Assembly: GCF_041435435.1 (NCBI RefSeq)
Contig: NZ_CP108494.1
Span: 5,242,501 to 5,306,500 of the forward strand
Source: Streptomyces sp. NBC_01241
GTDB taxonomy: Bacteria; Actinomycetota; Actinomycetes; Streptomycetales; Streptomycetaceae
Direction of reading: 5' to 3'
DNA length: 64,000 bases
Position numbers and translations under genes: made by a program. Of the stretch, positions 33,324 through 41,909 are shown one piece after another. The first letter of the stretch is position 1. Every line of letters starts with the position of its first letter. A model generated the notes under the pieces. It saw only the letters and a program-made list of their open reading frames with translations. It had not been told where the DNA came from and made no database searches.

Positions 33324-34545
33324 CCGGTACCTCGGCGGCCCGTTCCGTCTGCTTGCCGGGTGCGCCGAAGTGCCGTACGCCGCGCACCGCCGCCGTCGCC
33401 AGGCAGGCCGCGCCGACCGCCACCGCGGCTACGGCCAGGGGGACTTCGGCGCCCCAGGCCGAGGCGGCGAGCGGGGCCAGGGCGTAGCCGAGCGGCATCG
33501 CGCCGAGGGAGAGCAGCCAGTCGTACGAGGTCACGCGGGCGAGCGCGTGCGCGGGTACGGCGGACTGGACCGCGGTCTCCCAGACCGGGTTGAGGAAGCC
33601 GAGGCCGGCCTGGGCGATGCCGTACGCGGCGATGGTCACGGCGACGGGCGCGTGGGCGGCGAGGAGGCCGAGCGGGAGGGCGTACGTGGCGAGGCCCAGG
33701 TTGGCGATCAGGACCGGGCGGCGGGGGCGGGCCCGGCCGGCCAGGAGGGAGCCGAGGAGCAGGCCGACCGCGCCGGTCTGGAGGAGGGCGACCCAGGCGC
33801 CCTTGCCGCCCAGCTCGTGGACGAAGAGCGCCGGGCCCACGGTCATCAGGATGGCCGCCGCGCCGTTCCACACGGCGTGGGCGATCAGGCTCGTCCAGTA
33901 CCAGTCGCGGCCCCTGACCTCGCCCCAGCCCTCCTTGAGGTCGGTGAGCACGGAGCGCCGGGGGATGGGTACGTGACGGACCTTCATGGCGGCCAGCAGC
34001 GCCGCGCTGACCGCGAAGCTCGCGCCGTCCAGCACGAAGGCCCAGCCCGGCCCCGCCGTGAGGATCAGGGCTCCGGCGAGGGTCGGGCCGCCGAGCCGGG
34101 TCGCGCTGTTCACCACCGCCATCAGCGAGTTGGCGCGCAGCAGCCCCGGCTCCGCCACCGTGCCGCGGATCAGCGGGGAGACGGTCGGCATCGCGAACGC
34201 CCCGGCGGCGCCGCCGATCGCCTCGGCGACCGCGATCTGCCAGAGCGCGGGGGAGCCGCCGAGCAGCTCCGCGCCGACGAAGAGTTGGGTGACGCACCGT
34301 ACGAGGTCCGTGGTGAGCGCGACCGTACGGGCGTTGAAGCGGTCGCCCGCGACACCGCCCAGCGGCAGCAGGAGCAGCTTGGGGACCATCGCGCAGCCCA
34401 GGACCAGGGCGAGTGCTGCGGTGGAGCCGGTGGTCAGGTAGACGGCCAGGGAGAGGGCGGTGGGGATGGCGGCGTCGCCGAGGAGGGAGAGGGAGCGTCC
34501 GATGAAGAGCAGGCGGAAGGCGCGCGTGCGCAAGGGATGCGGCAT
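33319..34545 (-). CDS. MFS transporter
   Basis: The 408-residue protein has about twelve helices with MFS-3/EntS-like motifs: FRLLFIGRSLSLLGDAAIPT, the loop GGVAGDRFNARTVAL, and GPTLAGALILTAGPGWAFVL. Proteins of this class export siderophores or macrolides; the substrate is unknown. ATG 34545 is used; a TTG three codons earlier is possible. It is divergent from a MarR gene, and the shared 88-bp spacer is filled with palindromic half-sites, so MarR most likely represses it. Confidence 0.9.
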   Translation of the reverse strand: MPHPLRTRAFRLLFIGRSLSLLGDAAIPTALSLAVYLTTGSTAALALVLGCAMVPKLLLLPLGGVAGDRFNARTVALTTDLVRCVTQLFVGAELLGGSPALWQIAVAEAIGGAAGAFAMPTVSPLIRGTVAEPGLLRANSLMAVVNSATRLGGPTLAGALILTAGPGWAFVLDGASFAVSAALLAAMKVRHVPIPRRSVLTDLKEGWGEVRGRDWYWTSLIAHAVWNGAAAILMTVGPALFVHELGGKGAWVALLQTGAVGLLLGSLLAGRARPRRPVLIANLGLATYALPLGLLAAHAPVAVTIAAYGIAQAGLGFLNPVWETAVQSAVPAHALARVTSYDWLLSLGAMPLGYALAPLAASAWGAEVPLAVAAVAVGAACLATAAVRGVRHFGAPGKQTERAAEVPA

Positions 34546-34557
34546 GCGGCACAAGCT

Positions 34558-34604
34558 ATTTCGGTACCGAATTATTCGTCAACGAAATATTTGATACCGA
34601 AGCA
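34558..34604. promoter_or_regulatory. MarR-type operator cluster between MFS and marR
   Basis: Three related sites are stacked in an AT-rich spacer: TTCGGTACCGAA (perfect 12-bp palindrome, 34560-34571), ATTCGTCAACGAAAT (34574-34588) and TTTGATACCGAAG (34590-34602). All share TTCG...CGAA half-sites. A divergent MarR/MFS pair makes these the obvious binding sites and covers both promoters. Confidence 0.8.
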
Positions 34605-34633
34605 TCTTTGGCCGTCGGGCGTACGCTTTCCCC

Positions 34634-35143
34634 ATGGAGCGACGCGACTGGACCGACGGACATGTGGAGCGCTGGAAGCCCGTTCTTCCCCACCTCGATC
34701 CCGATATCGAGGGCGCGGTGACCCGGATGAAGAAACTCTCCGTCCATCTGCGCCGGGTACGCGAACAGTCCCTGGCCGACTTCGAGCTGGACCGCCAGGA
34801 GTTCGAGACACTCCACAAGCTGGCCGGACGCGGCGGGAAGGCGGCCCCCTCCGAACTCGCCGCCGACCTCGACCTCGCGCCCGCCTCCGTCACCGGCCGG
34901 CTCGACGCGCTCGAACGGCGCGGTTTCGTCCGCCGTACGCCCTCCACCGCCGACCGCCGCCGGGTCGATGTGGAACTCACCGACGAGGGCCGCTCGACCT
35001 GGCTGGGCGCGATGGACGTCCTCGGCCACGAGGAGTACCGGCTGCTCGGCGTCCTCGACAAGGACGAACGCACGCTGCTCAACGACATGCTGCGGCGCAT
35101 CATGGTGGTCGCCGAGGACCGGGGCGGCGCCGAGTGGGACTGA
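34634..35143 (+). CDS. MarR family regulator
   Basis: The 169-residue protein has the MarR winged helix: QEFETLHKLAGRGGKAAPSE, LAPASVTGRLDALERRGFVR and the wing RTPSTADRRRVDVELTDEGR. MarR proteins release DNA on binding small phenolic or drug-like ligands. It is divergent from the MFS gene across the operator cluster. Downstream it converges, 20 bp away, with a truncated transposase-associated gene. Confidence 0.92.
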   Translation: MERRDWTDGHVERWKPVLPHLDPDIEGAVTRMKKLSVHLRRVREQSLADFELDRQEFETLHKLAGRGGKAAPSELAADLDLAPASVTGRLDALERRGFVRRTPSTADRRRVDVELTDEGRSTWLGAMDVLGHEEYRLLGVLDKDERTLLNDMLRRIMVVAEDRGGAEWD

Positions 35144-35162
35144 GGTGCGGGGCGCCGGGCGG

Positions 35163-36035
35163 TCAGCCGGCGTCGTCAGGGTCTCTGACGACGTGATCGG
35201 CCAGCTCCGTCCGGAGTTCGTCCAGATCCTGCGCCAGGATGCGGCCGAGAGTCTCGTTCCATTGCGCGGCCGCCTGCTCCACCGACGAACGGAAGCCGCG
35301 CCGCAGCGGCACGCCCGCGAGCAGCAGGGCGAACGCGGCGGGCAGTTTGATGCTGACCTCGCCGTCCGGGGTGACGCGGATCGTTTCGTTCCCGAACCGT
35401 TTCCCCGACTCGCCGTCGGCGGCAAGGAACCAGCGTTCCGCCTCCCAGCGCTCTCGCCACTGGTCTTCGGTCAGCCGGGCCTGGGTGAGGTGGTGGCGGG
35501 TGTTGAGGAGGCGTCTGCCGCCCCGCACGACCCGGACGCGTCCGGCCTGCCGGTCGGCGACAACGGCCGCATGCCGCGCCTCCAGTACAGCGAGACGGCG
35601 GGACTTATGGAACCACTCACCCTTGGAGCGGTAGCCACCGGCCGCCCGCTTCGTTCCCGGCGCGCCGATGGGGAGGGACAGGCGGTGCCGCAGCGTCCCG
35701 ATCCCGGCTTCCAGCGTCTGGATGTGCGCCGCCTGGCAACGGCGCGCCAGCGCCCACTGATCGTGTGTGGCCTTGGTGATCGCACCGGCGATCCGCGATG
35801 ACGACTGTCCGGTCAGGTCCCGCTTGCGGGACGCCCAGGTGTTCGCGCTGTGCTCCAGACCATCCGCACAGCGGGTCCTGAGGTCACGGGAAGCGAGCGC
35901 GCCCTGATGCTCACCGACCGCACGCAGGACTATCTCGTCCTGGGGTGTGAGGTGCTTGAGGCGGTCCCGGATCGCCACCCCGCACGGCCCGGGCGCCACG
36001 AAGGATGCCGCCAACTCCCGCACACCACCAACCAC
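35163..36035 (-). pseudogene. Truncated TnpB-related (IS200/IS605-type) gene
   Basis: The first 210 residues match the N-terminal part of Streptomyces TnpB-related accessory proteins: KHLTPQDEIVLRAVGEHQGA, CADGLEHSANTWASRKRDLT, then HDQWALARRCQAAHIQTLEA and KGEWFHKSRRLAVLEARHAA. The RuvC nuclease half that should follow is missing. After EVSIKLPA the frame continues into about 55 unrelated residues (VEQAAAQWNETLGRILAQDL) that look like the end of another gene. GTG 36035 has GGGAGG upstream. No TnpA, element ends or guide RNA region was recognised, so it is a dead fragment fused to older chromosomal sequence. Confidence 0.6.
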
Positions 36036-36192
36036 AACGCCCCCTCCCACAGACTGGACACCTGCCCAACGAGCAGCAGACGCCAAGGTCACCCATTCGA
36101 CCCCAGAACTTCTGTTCCCACTCGGTGAACCCGCCGACAGGACTCACTCCTGCTCACTACAACGCACTTCAGCTCAGCAAACCGACAGCAGC

Positions 36193-36579
36193 TCACAACC
36201 CCTCCGGGCCCCGCACCCGCCCCTCGATCTCCAGCCACCTGGGGCGCTCGGGGCTGCGCAGCCGCAGGGCCATCCGTCCGGTGAACTCCGGTGACCGCAC
36301 CAGCTGTTCCAGGGCGACGACACTGCCACGCCGCCACTCCCGTACCACCGTCGCCTCCAGCTCCTCGGTGTCGGAGCCGGAGGGCTCGTACCGGGCGCCG
36401 GGTCGCAGATGGCGTCCCTTGACCAGGCCCAGGCCGTACGGGGCCCGCCCGTCGGGCAGCACGATGTCCTGGCCCCGCTCCCGGGTGGACTCGACGAGGT
36501 CGCAGACCAGCCCGGCATACGCGTGGAGCCGGTCGCGGTCCAGCGCGGCGACCGTGACGGTGTGCTGGAGACGGGACAT
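36193..36579 (-). CDS. Conserved hypothetical protein
   Basis: The 128-residue soluble protein starts MSRLQHTVTVAALDRDRLHA, is rich in Arg and Glu, and has good actinobacterial codon bias. No known domain was recognised. It starts 12 bp downstream of the Pro/Gln-rich membrane gene, so the two are likely an operon. Its end lies about 100 bp from sequence flanking the TnpB-related fragment. Confidence 0.65.
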   Translation of the reverse strand: MSRLQHTVTVAALDRDRLHAYAGLVCDLVESTRERGQDIVLPDGRAPYGLGLVKGRHLRPGARYEPSGSDTEELEATVVREWRRGSVVALEQLVRSPEFTGRMALRLRSPERPRWLEIEGRVRGPEGL

Positions 36580-36591
36580 CTGCGCGGCCCG

Positions 36592-37185
36592 TCAGATGCT
36601 CATCGAGCGGGCCGTGTTGATCTGGGCCATCACCATCTGGAAGGTCTCCGGGCCCGTCGCCGGGATCAACGTCGAGTGGTGCCTGCCGCCGCTGGTCACC
36701 GAGACCTGGATGTAGCCGGTCGTCTCCTTCTCCTTCATCAGGAGGAAGAGCAGACCGACCAGGCAGAGCAGCGCGAAGACGATCGCGAGCACGATCGCGA
36801 CCGTCGGGATCTTCTCCTCGGTGCGCGAGAGGTCCGTGGCCGTCCACACGGCGCCCTTGAGCGGCATCGTGCCGGCCGGTGTCACGATCTGGTCGTTCAT
36901 GACGGCGATGTCGCCGAACGCCAGCATCGGCGCGCCCGCGCCGGGCGGCAGGCCCGGCTGCTGCGGGTAGCCGTAACCCTGCATGGTCGGCTGCCCCGCC
37001 TGCTCCTGGGGGTAGCCGTATCCGGGCGGGGCCGCCGGACCGGGCTGCTGCGGGTAGCCGTAGGCCCCGGCGCCCGGGCCGGCCTGCCCGGGCGCCGGGC
37101 CGTCCGCGACGGTGGGCGGATTGCCCGGCTGCTGGGGAGGCCCCCACTTGTATGAGTCGTCCGCGTACGGATTCGGATCGCTCAA
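36592..37185 (-). CDS. Pro/Gln/Tyr-rich N-terminus with one membrane helix
   Basis: The 197-residue protein starts at a TTG (GGGAAA upstream) as SDPNPYADDSYKWGPPQQPG. Residues 20-85 contain repeated GYGYPQQPG motifs like those of the RDD protein at 9.0-9.8 kb. A soluble segment, one helix (IPTVAIVLAIVFALLCLVGL, then LFLLM) and a small C-terminal domain (GYIQVSVTSGGRHHSTLIPA) follow. The GYGYPQQPG tracts probably form flexible or phase-separating tails. Function unknown. Confidence 0.7.
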   Translation of the reverse strand: MSDPNPYADDSYKWGPPQQPGNPPTVADGPAPGQAGPGAGAYGYPQQPGPAAPPGYGYPQEQAGQPTMQGYGYPQQPGLPPGAGAPMLAFGDIAVMNDQIVTPAGTMPLKGAVWTATDLSRTEEKIPTVAIVLAIVFALLCLVGLLFLLMKEKETTGYIQVSVTSGGRHHSTLIPATGPETFQMVMAQINTARSMSI

Positions 37186-37300
37186 CGTTTCCCGCTCTCG
37201 GTCAAACCTGTGCGCCCCGGGCCTTGTCGCGCCGGGGGCGGCGAACCGGTGTCCGGTTCGGCATGACCGTACCGGTCAAGCCCCGGACGGCGCAGCAAAA

Positions 37301-37339
37301 GGCCCCGCTTCCCGCACGGGTCGTGCGGAAAACGGGGCC
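37301..37339 (-). terminator. Terminator of the sdhCDAB operon
   Basis: A 17-bp stem (GGCCCCGCTTCCCGCAC with a complement differing at two positions) and a 5-nt loop lie 29 bp after the sdhB stop. AAAAGG borders it on the plus strand, giving CCTTTTGC after the hairpin on the transcribed strand. Confidence 0.85.
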
Positions 37340-37367
37340 CCTGATGTGACAGGTGTGCCGGTGGCGG

Positions 37368-38135
37368 TCAGAAGCGGCGCGTGATCAGCGCCCGCTTGAC
37401 CTCCTGGATCGCCTTGGTGACCTCGATGCCACGCGGGCAGGCGTCCGTGCAGTTGAAGGTGGTGCGGCAACGCCACACGCCGTCACGGTCGTTGAGGATC
37501 TCCAGACGCTGCTCGCCGCCCTCGTCGCGCGAGTCGAAGATGAAGCGGTGCGCGTTGACGATCGCCGCCGGGCCGAAGTACTGGCCGTCGTTCCAGAACA
37601 CCGGGCACGAGGACGTGCACGCGGCGCACAGGATGCACTTGGTGGTGTCGTCGAAGCGCTCGCGGTCCTCGGCGGACTGCAGACGCTCACGGGTCGGCTC
37701 GTTCCCCTTGGTGATGAGGAAGGGCATGACATCGCGGTAGGCCTGGAAGAACGGGTCCATGTCGACCACGAGGTCCTTGAGGACCGTGAGGCCCTTGATG
37801 GCCTCGACCGTGATCGGCTTCTCCGGGCTCAGGTCCTTGATCAGCGTCTTGCAGGCGAGCCTGTTCTTGCCGTTGATCCGCATCGCATCGGAGCCGCAGA
37901 TGCCGTGCGCGCAGGAGCGCCGGAAGGTCAGGGTGCCGTCCAGCTCCCACTTGATCTTGTGAAGGGCGTCGAGAACACGCTCCTTCGGGTCGATCGAGAC
38001 CTGGAAGTCCTGCCACTGGACCTCGTCGGAGACCTCGGGGTTGAACCGGCGGATCCGGAAGGTGGCCGTGATGTACGGGGAGTCGGCGAAGCCCGCCTCG
38101 GCCTGGCCGGCCTTTTCCATCGTCGGGGTAGCCAT
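37368..38135 (-). CDS. sdhB: Succinate dehydrogenase iron-sulfur subunit
   Basis: This is the electron-transfer subunit of complex II. The 255-residue protein has the [2Fe-2S] ligands Cys75, Cys80, Asp83 and Cys95 (SCAHGICGSDAM...RLAC), then KCILCAACTSSCP and CTDACPRGIEV for the [4Fe-4S] and [3Fe-4S] clusters. The Asp as fourth ligand matches the usual bacterial pattern. Its ATG overlaps the sdhA stop (TGATG), so the two are translationally coupled. Confidence 0.97.
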   Translation of the reverse strand: MATPTMEKAGQAEAGFADSPYITATFRIRRFNPEVSDEVQWQDFQVSIDPKERVLDALHKIKWELDGTLTFRRSCAHGICGSDAMRINGKNRLACKTLIKDLSPEKPITVEAIKGLTVLKDLVVDMDPFFQAYRDVMPFLITKGNEPTRERLQSAEDRERFDDTTKCILCAACTSSCPVFWNDGQYFGPAAIVNAHRFIFDSRDEGGEQRLEILNDRDGVWRCRTTFNCTDACPRGIEVTKAIQEVKRALITRRF

Positions 38136-39889
38136 CAGTACTTACGCTCCATCGGCTGGTAGCGGGTCTGGACGACCGGCTTGTAGTCGAGCCGGATCGA
38201 CTCGGTGCCGTCGGCCGCGACCTCGCGGTACGCCATGGTGTGGCGCATGAAGTTGACGTCGTCGCGGTTCGGGTAGTCCTCGCGGTAGTGACCGCCGCGG
38301 GACTCCTTGCGGGCCAGCGCGGAGGTCGCCATGACCTCGGCCAGGTCGAGCAGGTTGCCCAGCTCGATGGCCTCCAGGAGGTCCGTGTTGAACCGCTTGC
38401 CCTTGTCCTGGATGGACACGTCGAGGTAGCGCCTGCGCAGCTCGGCGATCTTGTCGACGGCCGTCTTGATGGTCTGCTCGGTACGGAACACCATCACATT
38501 GGCGTCCATGCACTCCTGCAGCTCCAGACGGATCGTGGCGACCCGCTCGGTGCCCGTCGAGTTGCGCAGCCGTTCGACCTGCTCCTCGACCATCTGCGCC
38601 GGGTTCTCGGGAAGCTCGACGAAGTCGTTCTTCGCGGAGTACTCGGCGGCACCGATGCCCGAGCGGCGTCCGAAGACGTTGATGTCGAGCAGCGAGTTCG
38701 TGCCCAGCCGGTTGGCGCCGTGCACGGAGACGCACGCGACTTCACCGGCGGCGTACAGGCCCGGGACGACGGTGGTGTTGTCGGCCAGCACCTCGCCCTC
38801 GACGTTGGTCGGGATGCCGCCCATGGCGTAGTGCGCGGTCGGCTGGATCGGGATCGGGTCCGTGTAGGGCTCGATGCCGAGGTACGTACGCGCGAACTCG
38901 GTGATGTCCGGGAGCTTGGCGTCGAGCTGCTCCGGCGGCAGGTGCGTGAGGTCGAGGTAGACGTGGTCGCCCTCGGGACCGCAGCCGCGGCCCTCACGGA
39001 TCTCCGTGTAGATGGAGCGGGACACGACGTCACGGGACGCGAGGTCCTTCATGACGGGCGCGTACTTCTCCATGAAGCGCTCGCCGTCCTTGTTGCGGAG
39101 GATGCCGCCCTCACCGCGGGCGCCCTCCGTCAGCAGGATGCCCATGCGCCAGATGCCCGTCGGGTGGAACTGGAAGAACTCCATGTCCTCCAGCGGCAGG
39201 CCGCGGCGCCAGGCGGCGGCCTGGCCGTCACCGGTCAGGGTGTGCGCGTTCGACGTCACCTTGAAGAACTTGCCGGTGCCGCCGGAGGCGAAGATGATCG
39301 CCTTCGCCTGGAAGACGTGGATCTCGCCGGTCGCCAGCTCGTACGCGACGACGCCGGCGGACTTCTTGACGCCGTCGACGTCCTGGAGCAGGAGGTCCAG
39401 GACGTAGAACTCGTTGAAGAACTCCACACCCTCCTTGACGCAGTTCTGGTACAGCGTCTGGAGGATCATGTGGCCGGTGCGGTCCGAGGCGTAGCAGGAC
39501 CGGCGGACCGGGGCCTCGCCGTGGCTACGGGTGTGACCACCGAAGCGGCGCTGGTCGATACGGCCCTCGGGCGTGCGGTTGAACGGCAGGCCCATCTTCT
39601 CCAGGTCGAGGACGGCGTCGATGGCCTCCTTCGCCAGGATCTCGGCGGCGTCCTGGTCGACCAGGTAGTCGCCGCCCTTGATCGTGTCGAAGGTGTGCCA
39701 CTCCCAGTTGTCCTCCTCCACGTTGGCGAGCGCGGCGGCCATGCCGCCCTGCGCGGCGCCCGTGTGGGAGCGGGTGGGGTAGAGCTTCGTGAGCACGGCG
39801 GTACGGCTGCGCTTCGTGGACTCGATGGCCGCGCGCATACCGGCGCCGCCGGCGCCGACGATGACGGTGTCGTACTTGTGGATCTGCAT
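38135..39889 (-). CDS. sdhA: Succinate dehydrogenase flavoprotein subunit
   Basis: This is the catalytic subunit that oxidises succinate. The 584-residue protein has the FAD-binding loop DTVIVGAGGAGMRAA, the covalent FAD histidine His42 in TRSHTGAAQGGM, and the active-site elements FFQFHPTGI, RGEGG and HGANRLGTNSLLD. AGAGGAAA precedes the ATG at 39889. It is the third gene of the C-D-A-B order. Confidence 0.97.
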   Translation of the reverse strand: MQIHKYDTVIVGAGGAGMRAAIESTKRSRTAVLTKLYPTRSHTGAAQGGMAAALANVEEDNWEWHTFDTIKGGDYLVDQDAAEILAKEAIDAVLDLEKMGLPFNRTPEGRIDQRRFGGHTRSHGEAPVRRSCYASDRTGHMILQTLYQNCVKEGVEFFNEFYVLDLLLQDVDGVKKSAGVVAYELATGEIHVFQAKAIIFASGGTGKFFKVTSNAHTLTGDGQAAAWRRGLPLEDMEFFQFHPTGIWRMGILLTEGARGEGGILRNKDGERFMEKYAPVMKDLASRDVVSRSIYTEIREGRGCGPEGDHVYLDLTHLPPEQLDAKLPDITEFARTYLGIEPYTDPIPIQPTAHYAMGGIPTNVEGEVLADNTTVVPGLYAAGEVACVSVHGANRLGTNSLLDINVFGRRSGIGAAEYSAKNDFVELPENPAQMVEEQVERLRNSTGTERVATIRLELQECMDANVMVFRTEQTIKTAVDKIAELRRRYLDVSIQDKGKRFNTDLLEAIELGNLLDLAEVMATSALARKESRGGHYREDYPNRDDVNFMRHTMAYREVAADGTESIRLDYKPVVQTRYQPMERKY

Positions 39890-39918
39890 GATTTCCTCTG
39901 GTCCCTCTGGCCCGGCGC

Positions 39919-40395
39919 CTAGCGGATGTTCGGGTCGAAGGTGAAGATCACCAGCGTGCCCAGCAGGACGGTGAACACCGTGGCGGTGTACAGCAGCATC
40001 TTCAGCCAGAAGCGGGTGTTGTCCCGTTCGGCGTAGTCGTTGATGACCGTACGGAGGCCGTTGGCGCCGTGCAGCATGGCCAGCCACAGCATCGCCAGGT
40101 CCCAGAGCTGCCAGAACGGCGAGGCCCAGCGGCCCGCCACGAAGGCGAAGCCGATCTTGGAGACGCCGCCGTCCAGCACGAGCTGGATCAGCAGGTGGCC
40201 CAGGACCAGGACGACCAGGACGATGCCCGACAGGCGCATGAAGAGCCAGGCGTACATCTCGAAATTGGTGCGCGAACCCTTGGGTGTCTTGCCGGTCCGC
40301 GTGCGCGGCGGCTCGATGACCGGGGCCGGGTTCTCGACGTCGAAGAGGGTGACGCCCTCGACGGAGCCGATCGCGGCGGAGGACTCGGTGGACAT
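39919..40395 (-). CDS. sdhD: Succinate dehydrogenase membrane anchor subunit
   Basis: The 158-residue protein has a hydrophilic N-terminus and three membrane helices: LFMRLSGIVLVVLVLGHLLI, WDLAMLWLAMLHGANGLRTV and MLLYTATVFTVLLGTLVIF. Histidines in GHLLI and LHGANG are likely haem ligands. It anchors SdhAB to the membrane and helps form the quinone site. It starts 5 bp after sdhC ends. Confidence 0.93.
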   Translation of the reverse strand: MSTESSAAIGSVEGVTLFDVENPAPVIEPPRTRTGKTPKGSRTNFEMYAWLFMRLSGIVLVVLVLGHLLIQLVLDGGVSKIGFAFVAGRWASPFWQLWDLAMLWLAMLHGANGLRTVINDYAERDNTRFWLKMLLYTATVFTVLLGTLVIFTFDPNIR

Positions 40396-40400
40396 TGGCC

Positions 40401-40781
40401 TCAGCTCCCGAAGACTGCGCGTACGGCGTGGCCGAGGACGGGGTACAGGGCCCCGACCATCAGCACGATCCAGATGCCCACGACGGACCAGAGCATCTGC
40501 TTCTGGTAGCGCGGGCCCTTGGCCCAGAAGTCCACGGCGACGATGCGAAGACCGTTCAGCGCGTGGAAGAGAATGGCGGCCACGAGGCCGTATTCGAGGA
40601 GCGCGACGATCGGCGTCTTGTACGTGGCCACGACATTGTCGTATGCCTCGGGGGAAACGCGGACGAGAGCGGTGTCCAGGACGTGTACGAACAGGAAGAA
40701 GAAAATGAGGACACCGGTGACTCGATGAGCCACCCAGGACCACATGCCTTCCCGGCCGCGGTACAGCGTTCCAGCCGGCAC
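40401..40781 (-). CDS. sdhC: Succinate dehydrogenase cytochrome b556 subunit
   Basis: The 126-residue protein begins PAGTLYRGREGMWSWVAHRV and has three membrane helices, with His in RVTGVLIFFFLFVHVLDTAL and FHALNGLRIVAVDFW as candidate haem ligands. It is the first gene of the operon. GTG 40781 has GGAGGG nine bases upstream. Confidence 0.93.
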   Translation of the reverse strand: MPAGTLYRGREGMWSWVAHRVTGVLIFFFLFVHVLDTALVRVSPEAYDNVVATYKTPIVALLEYGLVAAILFHALNGLRIVAVDFWAKGPRYQKQMLWSVVGIWIVLMVGALYPVLGHAVRAVFGS

Positions 40782-40988
40782 GGAAGAACCCTCCGGGAGC
40801 GGGGATTGGGGTCGGCCGGCTTGACTGTCGGTCTGACCCGGCCGGGTACGGTCCACCGGCCCCGGCCATCGTAGCGACGCTTTGTCGGTTCGTTCGCGCC
40901 GGGGCCCCTGGTGTGATCAAAGTGGCAATCAAACTGCCACGGACGGGCTACAGCAGACCGGTGAGCACCGCTGACCGGCCCCGTTCCG
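40782..40988 (-). promoter_or_regulatory. sdhCDAB promoter region with inverted repeat
   Basis: This 207-bp spacer separates sdhC from the OHCU decarboxylase-like gene, both on the minus strand. A perfect 6-bp inverted repeat GTGGCA-ATCAAAC-TGCCAC lies at 40922-40940, next to GTGTGATCAAA at 40910-40920. It is a candidate regulator site for the operon. No Rex-type sequence was found here. Confidence 0.5.
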
Positions 40989-41561
40989 TTATGAACCCGA
41001 TATCAGCTCGATAATGCGGCCCCGGGCGAGTCGCCGCATTTCCTCCGCGGTGACCACCCGCTCATGGTCGGGGTCGTGGCCCAGCCTGGCCCGGATTCCG
41101 GCGAGCACCTGGTCCGGCTGTTCGGCGGGCTCGAAGCCGTCCAGGCAGATCACGAAGACATGGCCGAAGCGGCACTCGTACGCGGCGTGCGCGGCCCGCA
41201 GCGCGAGATGGGCGGAGTGCGGCGCGGCGTGATGCAGTCCGGAGGAGACCTCGGCGGCGAGCGCCTCGGCGAGATCCGCCGGGGGCAGGTCGTAGCCCGC
41301 CTCGTCGGCGGCGGCCAGCAGTGCGTCGAGGTCCGGGTAGGGGCGGTGGGCGGCCAGCCGCGCGGCCCAGCGGCGGCTGCCGGAGCACTCCAGCAGAGCG
41401 GCCTCGGCTTCGGCGGCCGGCGCGGTGTTGAAGCGGTCGAGGCCCGGGTGGGCGACCGGGCTCTGCGCCGGTCCGGAAGTCTGGACGGGTACGGCCGTCC
41501 GGGTGGCCGGTTGCCTCAGTCGCTTCGGGAGGCCGGCGTGGGACTCGCTGGACCTGGACAG
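40989..41561 (-). CDS. OHCU decarboxylase-like protein
   Basis: The product resembles 2-oxo-4-hydroxy-4-carboxy-5-ureidoimidazoline decarboxylase, which completes urate oxidation to S-allantoin: GLDRFNTAPAAEAEAALLEC, RWAARLAAHRPYPDLDALLA, then YECRFGHVFVICLDGF and RVVTAEEMRRLARGRIIEL. The other urate-pathway genes are not in the window. The start is uncertain: no ATG or GTG lies near, and a CTG at 41561 is placed by GAGGAG nine bases upstream. About 190 residues. Confidence 0.7.
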   Translation of the reverse strand: MSRSSESHAGLPKRLRQPATRTAVPVQTSGPAQSPVAHPGLDRFNTAPAAEAEAALLECSGSRRWAARLAAHRPYPDLDALLAAADEAGYDLPPADLAEALAAEVSSGLHHAAPHSAHLALRAAHAAYECRFGHVFVICLDGFEPAEQPDQVLAGIRARLGHDPDHERVVTAEEMRRLARGRIIELISGS

Positions 41562-41909
41562 CGTGGGGCTCCTCGAATCAGCGGCATCGGTGAACCTGGA
41601 GTCAGAAGTGGAACGGGGCGGGTGAGTCCAGGCGGATGCAGGGTGAAGGGAGAGTTGCGGAAGGAAGGGAGAGTTGCGGAGTGAGAGAAGTGTTGCAGGG
41701 TGAAGGGAGAGACGAATGTGCCTCAAAGCTAACGAGGCCGGGCAACGGCCGTCCGTCGGATACGCGAACTTCACCCGGACGAGAGAGTTTCGGAACGTCC
41801 GAGGGGTCGTGAGCCAAGGAAAATGCAGCCCGGCCGGCTCCCTGTTTCTGGCTATTTCTCCTCCGCGTGCCTCTGCCCGACTTCCCCCCATATCGGAGGT
41901 TTCTGACCG
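41562..41909. other. Gene-free region with purine-rich repeats
   Basis: This 348-bp gap between divergent genes contains direct repeats of AAGGGAGAG at 41646, 41665 and 41703, including an 18-bp repeat (TGCAGGGTGAAGGGAGAG) at 41637-41654 and 41694-41711. Right of it (41712-41905) no gene is seen; the GH20 promoter is probably here. Confidence 0.6.

Noticed and set aside
40910..40942. Inverted repeat before sdhC considered as a Rex site.
   Set aside because: GTGGCA/TGCCAC does not match TGTGAACNNNTTCACA.
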